A DNA stretch of 64,000 bases from Fallopia convolvulus (lineage: Eukaryota > Streptophyta > Magnoliopsida > Caryophyllales > Polygonaceae): the NCBI GenBank assembly GCA_964016875.1, contig OZ024726.1, positions 49,836,825 to 49,900,824 of the forward strand, given 5' to 3'. The stretch's first letter is position 1. Each line of letters begins with the position of its first letter. The notes under the pieces were generated by a model. It was not told the origin of the DNA. It did no database searches and was given only the letters and a program-made list of their open reading frames with translations. Shown here in pieces: positions 10,640-22,298 of this stretch. A program made the position numbers and the translations under genes.

Positions 10640-12330
10640 AAATTCTATCAACTTCCCATCTCAGATGTGCATCTTTAATTTTTTTGTCTCCGAACTGGCC
10701 GAATCTCAAAAGTAGCAATCAATACTCATATGTGTCTAATTATAGTCTATCATTTAGATCTCACAAAGCAATCAAATCTGATAATGAAGTCATATGCAAA
10801 TCTGTCATCATACCACTAGACTTTCGACTCAAAGCATCTGCTACAACAATGACCTTTTTTGTATGATACTCGATTGTACAATCATAATCTTTCAGTAGTT
10901 CCATCCAACGCCTCTGTCGCATGTTCAACTCCTTTTGGCTCATCAAATAATTCAAACTCATGCTTTGTAAAGATTTGGAATGTTCCTCCTTATAGATAGT
11001 CGCTAAATCTTTAGGAAAATACTACTGCTGCCAGCTCTAAATCATGTACAAGATAAGAAACTTCATGTGATCATAATTGTCGTGATGCATAAACAATTAT
11101 TTTTCTATCCAGCATAAAGACACAACCATGACCCTGATATGAAACATCAGTGTAAACAACAAATCCTCTTGTACATGTAGGAATTGTCAGTATTGGTGCT
11201 GTAGTCAAACGATGCTTTAACTCATCAAAGCTTTGTTCATGCAGAATTCCAATGGAATGGAGCATTCTTTCGCACCAATTTAGTCAATGATGCAATTATA
11301 ATAGAGAAACCTTCAAAGAACCGTTTGTAGTATCCAGTCATAGCAAGAAATCAGCAAACTTCTGTAACTATATTTGGTACTTTCCAGTTTACCATTGCTT
11401 CAAACTTTTTAGAATCAATCTTCTATACCTCTTCCAGATACTATATGTCCTAAAAATACCATATGATCCAACCAGAATTCACACTTTCTCAGTTTAGCAA
11501 ACAACTGTTTTTTCCCTCAAGACTTGTAGCACAGTACGCAAATGATCGACATGCTCAGTTGTACTCCACGAATATATCAATATATCATGAATAATGATGA
11601 TCACAAATCTGTATAGAAAAGATTGAAATACCTTGTTCATCAAAACCATAAACTCTGTTGGTGCATTAATCAAACCAAATAGAATTACCAGAAACTCATA
11701 ATGCCCATATCGAAGTCTGAATGTTGTCTTGATAATGTCATCTTTAGCTATCTTTAACTGATGATATCCTGATCGAATTTCCATCTTCGAAAATACCTTT
11801 GCACCCTAAAGTTGATCAATTACATCATCTATTCTTGGCAATGGATATTTATTCTTCACTGTTACTTTATTCAACTTTCTATAATCTATGCACAGTCATA
11901 AGATACACTAGCCCTAGTGAATACTTTGTCCAACAAATCCTATAACTGTTTGTTCAGTTCCTGTAACTCTAGAAGAGCCATGTGATATGGAGGAATAGAA
12001 ATCGGTGCAGTACCTGGAATTAACTTCATAGTAAACTCTATCTCTCTAATAGGTAGCAATTCAGGAAGATGCTTTGGAAACACATCAGGAAAAATCTTTA
12101 ACAACTAGAACATCTCCACACTCATCACATTCAACTATACTGTCTATAACATGGGCCAGATATGCCTTACAACCATCTCTGATCATGCAGAAAGATGCTA
12201 TTGCAGATATTGAGCAAGTGGGTACCATTTGTCTATCACCATAGAAAATCACTCTAGATTTCCCAAGCGAGTCTATCATTACTTCTTTGGTACAACAAAC
12301 CACTTTAGTATGATGTCTTGACAACTAGTC
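10640..12330 (-). pseudogene. Gypsy #1 pol remnants: protease-proximal, RT and RNase H
   Basis: Reading leftward on the minus strand: 12085-12324 has the protease-RT linker style (YGDRQMVPTCSISA, AYLAHVID). 11494-11784 is a reverse transcriptase palm with SGYHQLKIAKDDI, RYGHYEFLVILFGLINAPTE and a damaged active site (IIHDILIYS where YxDD is expected). 11071-11265 (IVYASRQL) and 10761-10961 (QRRWMELLKDYDCTIEYH, VADALSRKS) are RNase H pieces. Frames change between the pieces and several stops intervene. Gag and integrase were not found. It is non-functional. Confidence 0.75.
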
Positions 12331-12640
12331 CATACCCAATATAACATCAAACTCATATAGGAATAGCAAAATCGGATCAACCGGTAACTCTACTGTATCC
12401 ACTCATATTATACATTCTCGATATACTGTATGTACCATTACCATTTCCTCTGTACTTCCTCTTCTAATGGTCCATGTGTATGAAATGTATGCTCATGTAA
12501 TGCTGAATGAAATGCTCTTATAGACTGACATGGCACGGCTGAACCTTCTCTCCTTTATGCATCATGCTCATGAATGCAATTCTAATGTCAATTACATATG
12601 CTATATAATGCTTATGAGTGCATGCTCTTAAAAAATCATA

Positions 12641-12658
12641 TCCCTGCTCTGATACCAA
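12641..12658 (-). promoter_or_regulatory. Primer-binding site of gypsy #1
   Basis: On the minus strand it reads TTGGTATCAGAGCAGGGA, the usual plant retroelement sequence complementary to the 3' end of the initiator methionine tRNA. It fixes the element's orientation. Confidence 0.8.
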
Positions 12659-12668
12659 AAACTAGGTG

Positions 12669-14460
12669 TGACACCCTTATACCCTATGACGTATGCTTAG
12701 TAAAACTTATCTCTTATATAAAGAGATAATTCACATATACCAACTATTCACATAAGCACATAGCGGAATTAACAACCATAAAAGGTTGCGCACACGGAGT
12801 TCTATGTTGTTACTACTCATACTAAAACATCTATTACTCTAGCTTCTATTACAAGCCATATGTCTAAGATGCAAAATGAGGAGGAGAAGGTTGCATTGAG
12901 CTTCAGCCGACCGACGTGTATGAATGTGACCTCTAAACAGACACACGTCAGAAAGTTCTAGCTGAACCTGAAAAATTATTTTGCGATTTACGTGAGTCGC
13001 ATACTCAGTGAATATAAACCATCATCAATTATTTCACATAGAGTCAAACATTTAGTCCATGTACATATACATACACATTATACATATGTCATATAGGAAT
13101 TTACTATGCAAATGCAAATGCCGATGTATCCGATTTATTATTCTGTGAACTGTTCAAGCCTGAATCTGCCCCGGGTTTACTATATATGGACTCTTATGGT
13201 CCCTTTAGCAAAGAAATCCGAAGATCTCCTGAATATTGACTCTTATGGTCCTGTATGATCCGAAGATCCTGTATGACCCGTAGGTCGCTTTAACAAAGAA
13301 ATCCGAAGATTTCCTGAATTACAGTTCAGGGCAAGATAGTCACAAGTCCTTTTAATCTCATTGCAATATGCTATGCAATCAAGTGCATCATGTAACCATA
13401 TATCATATGCCATCTGTTAACATACTTTCTGTGCAAACAGCTCTGGAAATTTCAGAGTTATCACATCTATCCATATAAATCATATAGAACATATACCCAT
13501 ATAGCGCATATAGCACATATACCACATATAACACATATATTCATATTTCACGTATAGCACATAGGGTTGAATCTCCGGTCTATACTCACCTGTTTAAGGC
13601 AGATACTATATTTCTCCCCCTTGACTCTGACCATGGTCTATTACTTGGGCTCCTATATGTAACCCAATGCAAATTAGGCTATTAACTCTTACAAACTCTA
13701 ACCCCAAATGCAATGAAATTTCAGAATGCATTATAACTTCTTATGCATAATTCCAAATCCTTTAAAACTTGACATCGATAAACTATATATATAAAAGAAC
13801 ATTTTTCTAGTTCAAACCTTTCTGTAAAACTTGATCAAGGGTCTCCCTAATATCCTTACAAAACGAAACCCTAAAAATACTCTGAAGTCTTTTACCGAAT
13901 ATAAATCTGATATCAAAAACACCCTCTGAAAACTATAGATCAACCGATTTTCAAATCAAAATCAACTGTAGATCTAGATCTGAAAAAATCAATAAAATCC
14001 GGATAAACCATTAACTAATTAAAAACTTACCAAATCACGCTTGTACTTCGAGATTAAAACCCGATAGAAGAGATCTTGTACCAGATCCAATAAACAAACT
14101 ACAAAATTTATCAAGTTCTTCTTTTTCCCCTCTCTTTTTCCTCTATATTTTTCCTTCTCTGTACGTTTTTATGGCAAGAACAAAGCACTAAGTTGGATAT
14201 ATATCAAATGGCAAAGTTGGCAAAACATAAAAGAGTCGGCAAAACTTTTCAAAAATTGCGATTTTCACCCTCAAATCTCCTTTATTACAAACTTTACCCT
14301 AAATTAATTAATAATTAACTTTTTAAAATATGATAAACTTAATTAGAAAATAAATATTACTTTTAAAAATTCACTATATATCATGCCAATATGCTATGCA
14401 TATGCCATTAATATTATATGAATGCAAAATGACGTATGCACTTTGGTCGGGGATGTTACA
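12669..14460 (-). repeat. Gypsy #1 5' LTR (minus orientation)
   Basis: About 1792 bp and near-identical to 8491-10296, apart from scattered substitutions and a short deletion near 14320. The primer-binding site follows on the minus strand after a spacer of about 10 bases. Confidence 0.85.
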
Positions 14461-15004
14461 AATTCTTTCTTTGTATATTAGTATAATACTACAATGCTAT
14501 AGAAATCATGAATTTCTATTATATGGTGCAAATTTATAAGTTAGATACCCTAGAATATTTTCTAATGATGTTCTTAAATAGCAACATGATCTTCTCTAAG
14601 GCAAAAATATATAATGATGACATGATGTTTTCTAATGAATAATGTTGGGTCTTTTAGGAATTACAATCATTACATGACAAAAAAGGATAAAATCAGTTTA
14701 ATTAACTAAGCAAGCACACTCAAATGCGGTATTGTAAAATAAAGAACTAGTGAATATGTTAATTAAGTAGACAAGCAAAGACAAACCGAGAATCTGATAT
14801 AAGAGTGAGATTAGAAAAGGAATGAGCAAGTAAAAAAACTAACTAAAATGAGAAAAAAGATTCAATTTTGTATAAAATAGTCCTTTAGAAACACAACAGT
14901 CATCGTGTGTGGGAGAAAATCATAGCATAAAAAGTAGAACTCTATCAAGTAAAAGCTACAAAACATAGCAATATTATTTTAAATTTTTTTCTTTCCAATT
15001 ATTT

Positions 15005-15190
15005 ACGCAAAAAATGTCCCCAAAACGCCTGAAGCCAAAAGGCGCTCGCCTTTCGCCTCATCACCTTGACGCCTAGGCGCTCAAAGACGCTCACCTTATG
15101 AAAAACACCCGCCTTGACCATCAAAAGGTGTTTTACCCATCGCCCTAGCACCTAGGCGCTAGGCGAGCGCCTAGGCGGCGCCTTTTTACT
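15005..15190. repeat. GC-rich CCTAGGCGC repeats of the hAT right end
   Basis: Repeated (C)GCCTAGGCGC, GGCGCTCG and CTAGGCGCTAGGCG motifs, many of them partly palindromic, within an otherwise AT-rich region. A smaller, diverged set (GCCTAGGCACTAGGC) sits at the left end (8390-8480) in inverted orientation. They are probably subterminal transposase-binding motifs of the hAT element. Confidence 0.7.
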
Positions 15191-15203
15191 CACTGATTCG
15201 AGC

Positions 15204-15746
15204 TTCAACAGATTTCCTCCAAGCTGGACGTCGACATCCGCTTGGCCAAGAGAGACACTTCCTGCGCTGCATTGATCCCTCCTCCTCCAACTCTGGGTGG
15301 AACCCTTATTGTTTCACCATTAGTCACTCCCCTCCTAAAATGTTTTAAGCACTTTTGGATTTGGTTGTTTAATGTTTGCTTTTGTCTTTTGCTGAAGTTG
15401 CACTATGAAAATAATATACCTATGTAATAGTTTTCTTTTATGTATGAGTGCTATTAGTTTCAATTAAGATTGGTGCTTTGCTTTGTGTTTTCTTTCTTTG
15501 ATCTAACCTTTTGATGATGCCATAAGAGGGAAGTTATGAAAAATGTAGCGATGAGTTATATCCAGGGAAATACATATGGAACTTTGGCTAATGAGGAACT
15601 TGATCATACACTTGGTGAGTAGGAACAACGATGATTTCATTAAGGAGAAACCTATTAAAATTTAATTTCAAGTTTTTTTGGTCTTATATTGATATGTTAC
15701 AGATGTGCATTTTTGCATAAGTTTGTCATCATTAAAAAGGGAAAAT
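15204..15746 (+). other. Copia #1 3' internal region with two purine tracts
   Basis: Continues copia #1 after the hAT. 15515-15540 (GATGATGCCATAAGAGGGAA) corresponds to GATGATGTCAAAAGGGGGAA at 61328-61346 of the younger copia. 15721-15746 (GTTTGTCATCATTAAAAAGG) is the true polypurine tract next to the LTR. A 61-codon open frame at 15242-15427 has no recognisable domain. Confidence 0.65.
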
Positions 15747-16641
15747 TGTTGGAACATTCATTGTTCCATAGTTTCTCTTAGTTTTGATGATGACAAACTT
15801 TGAATGATTAATGTGTTGTTTCACATGTATCACGTGAATATTACAAGAGCATCTTTAGAGTGAAGGAACATTATGAGAGAACGACAGAGGGAACGAGTGA
15901 CGATCTGGAAAGTCTGTGCAACACAACTTTCTATATTTGGCAAGTTACCATATCTTAAGCAAACGATCTCAATTGAGATTCGAAATCTAAGCACGAGTTG
16001 TTTGAGAAAGAGATAAGAAGAAATTGTGAAGATATGGATGAGACAAATGAGATAATATCGAGATCGATTGGTTATGGGGATAATCTGATCGGTTGAAGAT
16101 ATGGTTAAGAAAATATATTATTTTAATCCTTTCTAAAAGAGATCTTCTAAATGGAATATCATCACGGTTAGACAAGTCGTGATTGAGATTAGATTCGAAA
16201 GTTGCTATATAAGTAGGCTAGGTTTAGCTAGGGTTAAAAGTGTGGTTGAAGGCAAACAATTGAGAGAGAGCGTTTCTAATTGTTTGAGCGGTTCATGGTA
16301 TTTTCCGATGAAGATTTCACAATGGTTTGAGTATTCATGTTGGTAGTTCATTTATTGTTTAGGATTACGATTAGGGTTGAAGAAGTTAAGTCGGTTGAAC
16401 TTAGGTAGGTGCCTAGTTACCAAGGAACTTGGCTTGCCTTGTAATCTTTGAAACTTATAAGTAGTCTATTGAAATCCTTTGAGTAGGTGTTTCAAGGGTA
16501 GATATATTTCTTTCTACGACTTGTTGGTCGGGTAGAAAGTTTTCCTCTTTAAATATCGTGTTCCTATTTAATCATTGATATTTCTATTGCCAAGAGAACA
16601 ACCCTTATTCTCTGTTATGTTTAATAACATTTTACGATACA
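15747..16641 (+). repeat. Copia #1 3' LTR
   Basis: Begins TGTTGGAACATTCATTG after the purine tract, the same start as the younger SIRE LTR (TGTTGGAACG). It ends near TTTTACGATACA, matching GGTTACGATCCAACA of the younger LTR. It is about 895 bp, against about 1012 bp for the younger full-length LTR. The middle is too diverged to align by eye, so the right border is approximate. Confidence 0.65.
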
Positions 16642-17087
16642 ATGCTTATCGAAAATTATTTTTAGTGGAATAATTTAAACCATTCAAATTCATAGGCAAA
16701 ATGTGTGTTTGTACGATCACTTTAACTAGTTAATAGTTTAAAAAATAAATAACAATGTTTGGTAAGCTAAAATCAACTAGTTATAATTGATTAACTAGTT
16801 TAAATTAATGAAAACCTCAAAAAACAAGGGGTTTGAGAAATTTATCCTAATTTTTTAGATTTATTTTTTAAATTCGAGTAATAAAGAGTATTAAATTTTC
16901 TTTTAAGAAATAAAAAACACGAATTCTAACTTTTAACTAGATTTAACCCATTTTATGTATTCAAATACAATTTAATATTTTTTCATAACTTCAACTCATT
17001 TTTTTATCCAATTATCTAACTACCATTCTAATTTAACTATAACTAATTAATCAATTCGTATGATCGTATCTCCAAACACACACGCTT
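16642..17087. other. AT-rich intergenic DNA
   Basis: Between the copia #1 LTR and the LINE target site. There are repeated ACTAGTTATAATT/TAACTAGTT phrases but no gene or defined element. Confidence 0.6.
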
Positions 17088-17101
17088 AACTGGTCAACAT
17101 G
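17088..17101. repeat. LINE target-site duplication, left copy
   Basis: AACTGGTCAACATG, repeated directly at 22285-22298 after the LINE's poly(A). The leading A of the right copy cannot be told apart from the A tail, so the duplication is 13-14 bp. Confidence 0.9.
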
Positions 17102-17102
17102 A

Positions 17103-18146
17103 GATGGGCCTTGGTCCTTTGATCGTACTTTGCTTGTTCTTAAAGAGGCGGGTTCTTCACAGCCTTCTCAGATCCGTTTTGATTCGACTTGGTTCTGGGT
17201 TAGGGTTTTGGATCTTCCTTTCAATGCAATGACTAGGAACACCGCTTTTGCTGTTGGTAATCTCTTCAAGAATTTCTTGCCCTCGGATGAGAATTCCTTG
17301 TCGGAATTTTCGGGTTTTCTGAGATTAAGAGTTGAAGTGGATCTCAATCTTTCTTTAAGACGTGGAGCTGTGTTGAATTTAGCTAATTTGGGTAAAGTTT
17401 GGATCCAATTTCAATATGAAAAATTGCCAAATTTCTGTTACATATGTGGCAAATTAAGACATGTTCAAGCTGAATGTGATGATGACGAAGCTAGAGGCTT
17501 TGACAAACAGTACGGCCCTTGGTTAAGGGCTCCACCCTTGACCTCTTCTGTCTCTTCAGCGGATGGTGAAAGAGGTTTTGATGATTTATTACCTTCTGCA
17601 AAGAAGAAGGGTGGACGACATCTGTTAAATTCTATCTTACTTGGAGACATTGATGTATCTGATATATTAGATCATGTCCCTACAGTTTCTCATTGTGCTC
17701 CAGAACTGGACAAAATTTCTGAACAAGTTCAACTTTTGGCTATGGAGACTGATGATGTTGTTGAAGATTGCTATGTTGGAGACTCGAAAGTGATTTCTGT
17801 ACCTCCTGAAAACATTGTGCATCATCAGGACAATTTGATTTTGCCTTCCCCGGTTGTTCTTTGTTCGGAGTCACGTCTTGAATGTCTTATTGTTGAGGTT
17901 CCAATTTCTGTCGCAACTAATAAAGACTCTTCTCCAGGCACTTGGAAGCGTCATATCAAAAAGGCTGAATCAGTTAAGCCAGATCTTATATATGCTGGTG
18001 GTAAGAGAACTTTTCCTTTCACTTCCCCTCCTGAATCCTATGCCAATAAAAAACAACTTATTGAGGTTCCAGTTTCTGAAGCTCCAAATAATTTATCTAA
18101 GATATCGGCGGAAGAGGAGACATCCTCTTTCCGCCGGACATCATGA
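17103..18146 (+). CDS. LINE ORF1 (nucleic-acid-binding protein), 5'-truncated
   Basis: The frame is open from the very first codons of the insertion (GPWSFDRTLLVLK), which is the middle of a plant LINE DUF4283-type domain, so the N-terminus and start codon are lost. A CCHC knuckle CYICGKLRHVQAEC lies at about codons 111-124, the single zinc finger typical of these ORF1 proteins. The C-terminal half is low-complexity and acidic. ORF1 protein normally coats LINE RNA in a particle with ORF2. The stop TGA overlaps the ORF2 start in ATGA (18143-18146), which suggests termination-reinitiation for ORF2. There is no stop within the remaining 347 codons. Confidence 0.9.
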   Translation, partial: DGPWSFDRTLLVLKEAGSSQPSQIRFDSTWFWVRVLDLPFNAMTRNTAFAVGNLFKNFLPSDENSLSEFSGFLRLRVEVDLNLSLRRGAVLNLANLGKVWIQFQYEKLPNFCYICGKLRHVQAECDDDEARGFDKQYGPWLRAPPLTSSVSSADGERGFDDLLPSAKKKGGRHLLNSILLGDIDVSDILDHVPTVSHCAPELDKISEQVQLLAMETDDVVEDCYVGDSKVISVPPENIVHHQDNLILPSPVVLCSESRLECLIVEVPISVATNKDSSPGTWKRHIKKAESVKPDLIYAGGKRTFPFTSPPESYANKKQLIEVPVSEAPNNLSKISAEEETSSFRRTS

Positions 18147-21100
18147 AACTTCTAAGTTTCAACTGCAGAGGTATGGGAAGCCTCCGTGCAGTTGCTCGTC
18201 TTTCCAAGCTTGTTAGACAAGAATTTCCCAATGTTTTGTTTCTTATGGAAACAAAATCCATTGTAAATTATATGAGTAATGTTGCTTTAAAGTTAGGTTT
18301 TGCTGGCTCTTTTGCTACTAATAGTCATGGAAGGGGGGGCGGAGTTGCTCTTTTTTGGAATGACTCGGTTCATTTGTCTATCACTTCCTACACTAATCAC
18401 CATATAGATGTTGCTTTTCTGACTGCTTCTGGTAGTTTGGATTGGAGAACTACTTTCTTCTATGGTTGGCCTGAAGATATAAACAAACATCTCTCTTTGA
18501 GTTTACTTACCACTTTGTCTTTGGAAGATGGAAATACTTGGCTTTGTGTTGGTGATTTCAACCAAGTCCTTTATTCTTCTGAGAAACATGGTGGCTCCTC
18601 TCTCAGTTTGCCTTATATGAATGCTTTTCAATCAGCCCTTGATGCTTGTAATTTGTCTCTACTTTGCTGGCATGGCGGTGTTTTTACTTGGACCAATGGA
18701 AGAAAGGGTAATCACCGTGTCCAAGAGCGTTTAGATCGTGCTGTTGCTACTCCATCATGGCATTCTAGGTTTCCCAATGCTAGTATATCTAACCTAGGAT
18801 ACTGGGGTTCTGACCATACTCCTATTTCTGTTGTTGTTGACCCTTGTACTTCTGTTTTGAGACAACCTCGAGTTCATCGCCCTTTTAGGTTTGAAGCAAT
18901 GTGGATAGGTGCTCCTGGGTATGCTAGTCTTGTCGAATCTTCTTGGTCTTCTCAGGGCAACGTGTCGTTTTCTGATAAGTTGGTTTCAACTCGACATGCT
19001 TTGCAGCACTAGAACAAGTTTGAGTTTGGTAACATTGAAAGACAACTCAAACTTTTACAAGATAAGATTTCGAGTTTGCTTTGTCATCCAATGTCTCCTG
19101 ATGATCCTGACCTTCTCTTCCAGTTCAAATCTGAAGAGGATGCTCTTCTCACAAAACATGAATTAATGTGGCATCAACGTGCTTGTGCAAATGAACTTTC
19201 TTGTGGTGATAGAAACACCACTTACTTCCACTCGAAAGCTAATAATAGGAGGAAAAGGAATAAAATTAAGCAACTTGTCAAAGCTAATGGTTCGTTGGTC
19301 TCCAATCATGATGAGATGGCTTTGGTTGCCACTTCGTATTTTCAGAATATTTTTTCTTCATCAAACTCGATTATTCCTCCTGATTTGTTGACTGGAATCT
19401 TTAGGAGGATTTCTGATGTTGAAAATGCTGCTTTGATTTCTGATTTTACAGCTCCTGAGGTTATTGCTGCTCTGAATCAAATGCATCCTTCCAAATCTCC
19501 AGGTCCAGATGGTATGCCTGCTTTGTTTTATAAAAATCATTGGAGTACTGTTGGTGAGGACCTTACCTCTTTTGTGCTTCATATTTTGAATGGTGGTGAC
19601 ATGCCTTCTAGTTTGAATCATACCTTTTTGTCTCTGATTCCCAAGGTTGATAATCCTTCTAGTATGACCGATCTTAGACCTATTAGCTTATGTAATGTTG
19701 CTTATAAACTAGTATCTAAATGCATAGCTAATAGGTTTAAACCTCTCTTAGATGACTCTATTAGTCATAATCAGAGTTCTTTCATTTCGGGTAGATCTAT
19801 CACTGATAATGCCATTGTTGCTGCTGAATGCTTTCATTACCTGAAAAAGAAAAAGACTGGAAGTAGAGGTTTCATGGCCATCAAACTCGATATGTCTAAA
19901 GCTTTCGACAGAGTTGAATGGGTTTATCTTAAAGGAGTGATGCAACACATGGGCTTTCATTCTAGATGGATTAATTTGGTTCTTAAATGTGTGTGCTCTG
20001 TCTCCTTTTCTGTTCTTTTCAATGGATTTCCTACATCCTCCTTTATTCCTAAACGTGGTCTTAGACAAGGGGATCCCTTATCCCCCTTTCTGTTTCTTCT
20101 TGTTATGGAAGGAATGTCTAGTTTGTTCTCTGTTTCTCAAGGTCAAGGCCATTTACATGGGATTAAAGTTGCTTCTACCGCTCCAAAGGTTTCCCATCTC
20201 CTTTTTGCTGATGACTGCATCATTTTTGCTAGAGCCAATTTACAAGAAGGCCAATACATCAAGGATTTGCTTGGGGTTTTTTCTGATGGAACTGGTCAAC
20301 AAGTTAATGTACACAAATCTCAAATCTCCTCCAGTCCCAATGTTGCTCAACTTCAAAGAGATGCTTTGCTGCTGCTTTTTGGTTTTCGTGAGGTGGAGGC
20401 TCATGACAAATATTTAGGCCTTCCAACAGTAATCAGGAGATCAAAAAAGAAAATTTTTGAACAATTGGTTGATAGAGTTAGGAAGAAAGCCAAAGGCTGG
20501 AAATCTTCTGTTCTCTCACAAGCTGGTAGAGGAGTAATTATCAAAGCTGTTCTGCAAGCTATTCCCACCTATGTCATGAGTTGTTTCAAGCTTCCTCAGT
20601 CTGTTTGTCTTGAACTAGACTCAATTGTTGCTAAATTCTGGTGGGGTTCTCAAGAACATCAGAAAATCCACTGGGCTAAATGGCCCACTCTTTGTGTCGC
20701 TAAGGAAAATGGTGGCATGGGCTTCAGGAATTTTGAAGCTTTCAATTTGGCTTTGCTAGCAAAACAAGTTTGGCGACTCCTTTTGATGCCTTGTTCTATT
20801 GCTGGATTAATTTTAAAAGCTAGATATTTTCCTCAATCTGATGTTCTAAACTCTTCTTTGGGTTCTAATCCGAGCTATATTTGGAGGAGTATCCACCAAG
20901 CTATTTGGGTCATTAAAAAGGGTCTCTATTGGGAAATTGGTAACGGTGCTAATGTGAAGTTTTGGAATGACCATTGGATCCCAGGACCTCATACCTTTTC
21001 TTTAATCTCCACTCCTATTCCTCAAGAACTTGATCTCCCTGTTGCTGATTTTATTGATTGGAATTTGTTCGATTGGAAATGGGATGAGCTTAATTATAGG

Positions 21101-22249
21101 CTTCTCAATTGTGACCTTCAACAATTGCAAAAAATTCAGATTGTCTCTTTGGTCACACCTGATGTGCAAAGATGGTTCTATTCCAAGGATGGCTTATTCA
21201 CAGTTAAGTCGGCTTATCGAGTTATTGTTGACTCTCTTACCATTGCTGAATCTTCTAATTCTTCTAATCTAGTTGATTTAGCTTCTTCTTGGAAGGAAAT
21301 TTGGAAGCTTCATGTTATTCCAAAAGTGCAGAATTTCCTTTGGCGTACCCTTAAACATTTCTTGCCTTGTTTGCAAATTTTGAAGCGTAGGAAAATTATC
21401 GAATCTGATGTGTGTACCCTATGCCTTAGAAAAACTGAATCTGAGTTACATGTTCTCAAGAAATGTTCTTTAGCCAAGAAATTTTGGTTACAATTTCCTC
21501 AGCTTCAAACTCTCCTCGGTCTCTCTCCTTTATCTGTTTGGGAGTGGTGGTGCTCAGCTATTGTTCTGTTGTCCTCCTCTGACTTGAATTTATGGGCTGT
21601 TTCAATTTGGGCTCTTTGGACTAACAAAAATGCTAGAGTTTTTGATGGTGCTTTCAAGGATCATGTTCAACTTTTACAACATGTTAATTTACATCTCCTT
21701 AATTCTGCCTCTTCCACTCCTTTGTTGCCTGCAAATCTTCATATTTGCAATGAGGTCATCTCGTCTCCTCTGTTGTTTGCTTATCATCTTTGTTGTGATG
21801 CGAGTATGACTCCTGACGGTAAGGCTGCCATTGGTTTTATTTTATCCAATTCTAATGGTTCTTTGATTGCTCTAGGGAGTAAATCTTCAAAACCTAGTTC
21901 AGTTATTGAATCTTTGGAAGCACAAGCTTTAATATGGGGTCTTCAAGTAGCTCAGACTTTTGGTGTTCTTAGGCTGGAGGTTTCCACTGATTGTAAATCT
22001 GTTGTGAATGCTTGCTCTGCTCTCACTCCTCCGAGAACTTCTTTTGGTATGTTTATTCGTGTCCTTCGACATCTTCTGGCTTCGTTCCCTCTTTGTCAGC
22101 TAGGTTTTCTTCCTCGGAAGGAAAATATTTTGGCTCATAATGCTGCACAATTTGGTCTCTCCTTGCCCCCTATGACAATGGTTTTGTATACTCATATTTC
22201 TCAAATGCCTAGTGCATTAGCCTGTAATTTTTATACTGTTGGTTCTTAA
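18143..22249 (+). pseudogene. LINE ORF2: endonuclease-reverse transcriptase-RNase H, one internal stop
   Basis: The frame spans 1368 codons plus stop and is broken once, by TAG at 19010-19012. Order: apurinic-type endonuclease (LLSFNCRGMGS, FLMETKS, GDFNQVL, GSDHTPISV; codons 2-240); reverse transcriptase (LIPKVDNPSSMTDLRPISLC, LDMSKAFDRVEW, GLRQGDPLSPFLFLL, FADDCIIFA active site); zf-RVT zinc region (WRTLKHFLPC, CTLCLRKTESELHVLKKC); C-terminal RNase H (CDASMTPDG, ESLEAQAL, STDCKSV, AHNAA). RNase H of this kind marks a plant L1 clade. The stop sits between endonuclease and RT, so this copy should make only a truncated endonuclease. The start ATG overlaps the ORF1 stop. Confidence 0.93.
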
Positions 22250-22272
22250 TATATCAGGAGCTGTTTCTTCTC

Positions 22273-22298
22273 AAAAAAAAAAAAAAACTGGTCAACAT
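22273..22298. repeat. LINE poly(A) tail and right target duplication
   Basis: Fourteen A residues end at 22286, and ACTGGTCAACATG (22286-22298) repeats the sequence in front of the element. Confidence 0.9.

Larger units (their letters stand above)
8491..14460 (-). mobile_element. Gypsy #1: decayed Ty3/gypsy chromovirus-like element inside the hAT
   Basis: Two long direct repeats (8491-10296 and 12669-14460) begin TGACACCC and end GATGTTACA, bounding only 2.4 kb of internal DNA on the minus strand. AATTC lies immediately right of the element and 2 bases left of it, the probable target duplication. The primer site (TTGGTATCAGAGC, initiator Met tRNA type) is on the minus strand at 12641-12658. 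The polypurine tract (GAGGGGGAGAAA, minus) lies next to the left LTR. Pol fragments resemble the Tekay/Del type. Gag and integrase are missing. I count roughly 35-40 substitutions between the LTRs (about 2%). Confidence 0.85.
8374..15195. mobile_element. hAT transposon (non-autonomous), split by a gypsy element
   Basis: The ends are CAGTGAAGAAAAAGGCG at 8374 and, as reverse complement, CAGTGAGTAAAAAGGCG at the right end (15195). They are flanked by a perfect 8-bp direct repeat ATTCGAGC (8366-8373 and 15196-15203). CAGTG termini with 8-bp duplications define the hAT superfamily. Without the inserted gypsy element only about 850 bp are hAT: 8374-8490 and 14461-15195. No transposase reading frame is present. 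Both subterminal regions carry GGCGC/CCTAGGCGC motifs. Confidence 0.85.
6115..16641 (+). mobile_element. Copia #1: old SIRE-type Ty1/copia, 5'-truncated, with nested insertions
   Basis: What remains is the end of RNase H (6115-6305), a post-pol spacer, a decayed ORF3, a polypurine tract and a 3' LTR (15747-16641). The parts match the younger SIRE-type element at 51758-62545 in the same order. The hAT element at 8374-15195 splits ORF3 from the 3' region, leaving an 8-bp duplication. The 5' LTR, gag and most of pol are missing. With a hAT and then a gypsy element inserted later, this is one of the oldest insertions here. Confidence 0.8.
17102..22285 (+). mobile_element. L1-type LINE retrotransposon, 5'-truncated
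   Basis: A 5.2-kb unit bounded by a 13-14 bp direct repeat and ending in A14 (22273-22286), the hallmarks of target-primed reverse transcription. It encodes ORF1 (nucleic-acid binding, zinc knuckle) and ORF2 (endonuclease, reverse transcriptase, zinc finger, RNase H). The 5' end starts inside ORF1, so its own promoter and the ORF1 start are gone. Only one obvious disabling stop lies in ORF2, so the copy is fairly young. The 3' UTR is very short, about 23 bases between the ORF2 stop and the A tail. Confidence 0.95.

Noticed and set aside
12641..12658. tRNA gene at the primer-binding sites
   Set aside because: Only the short stretch complementary to a tRNA 3' end is present, with no cloverleaf.
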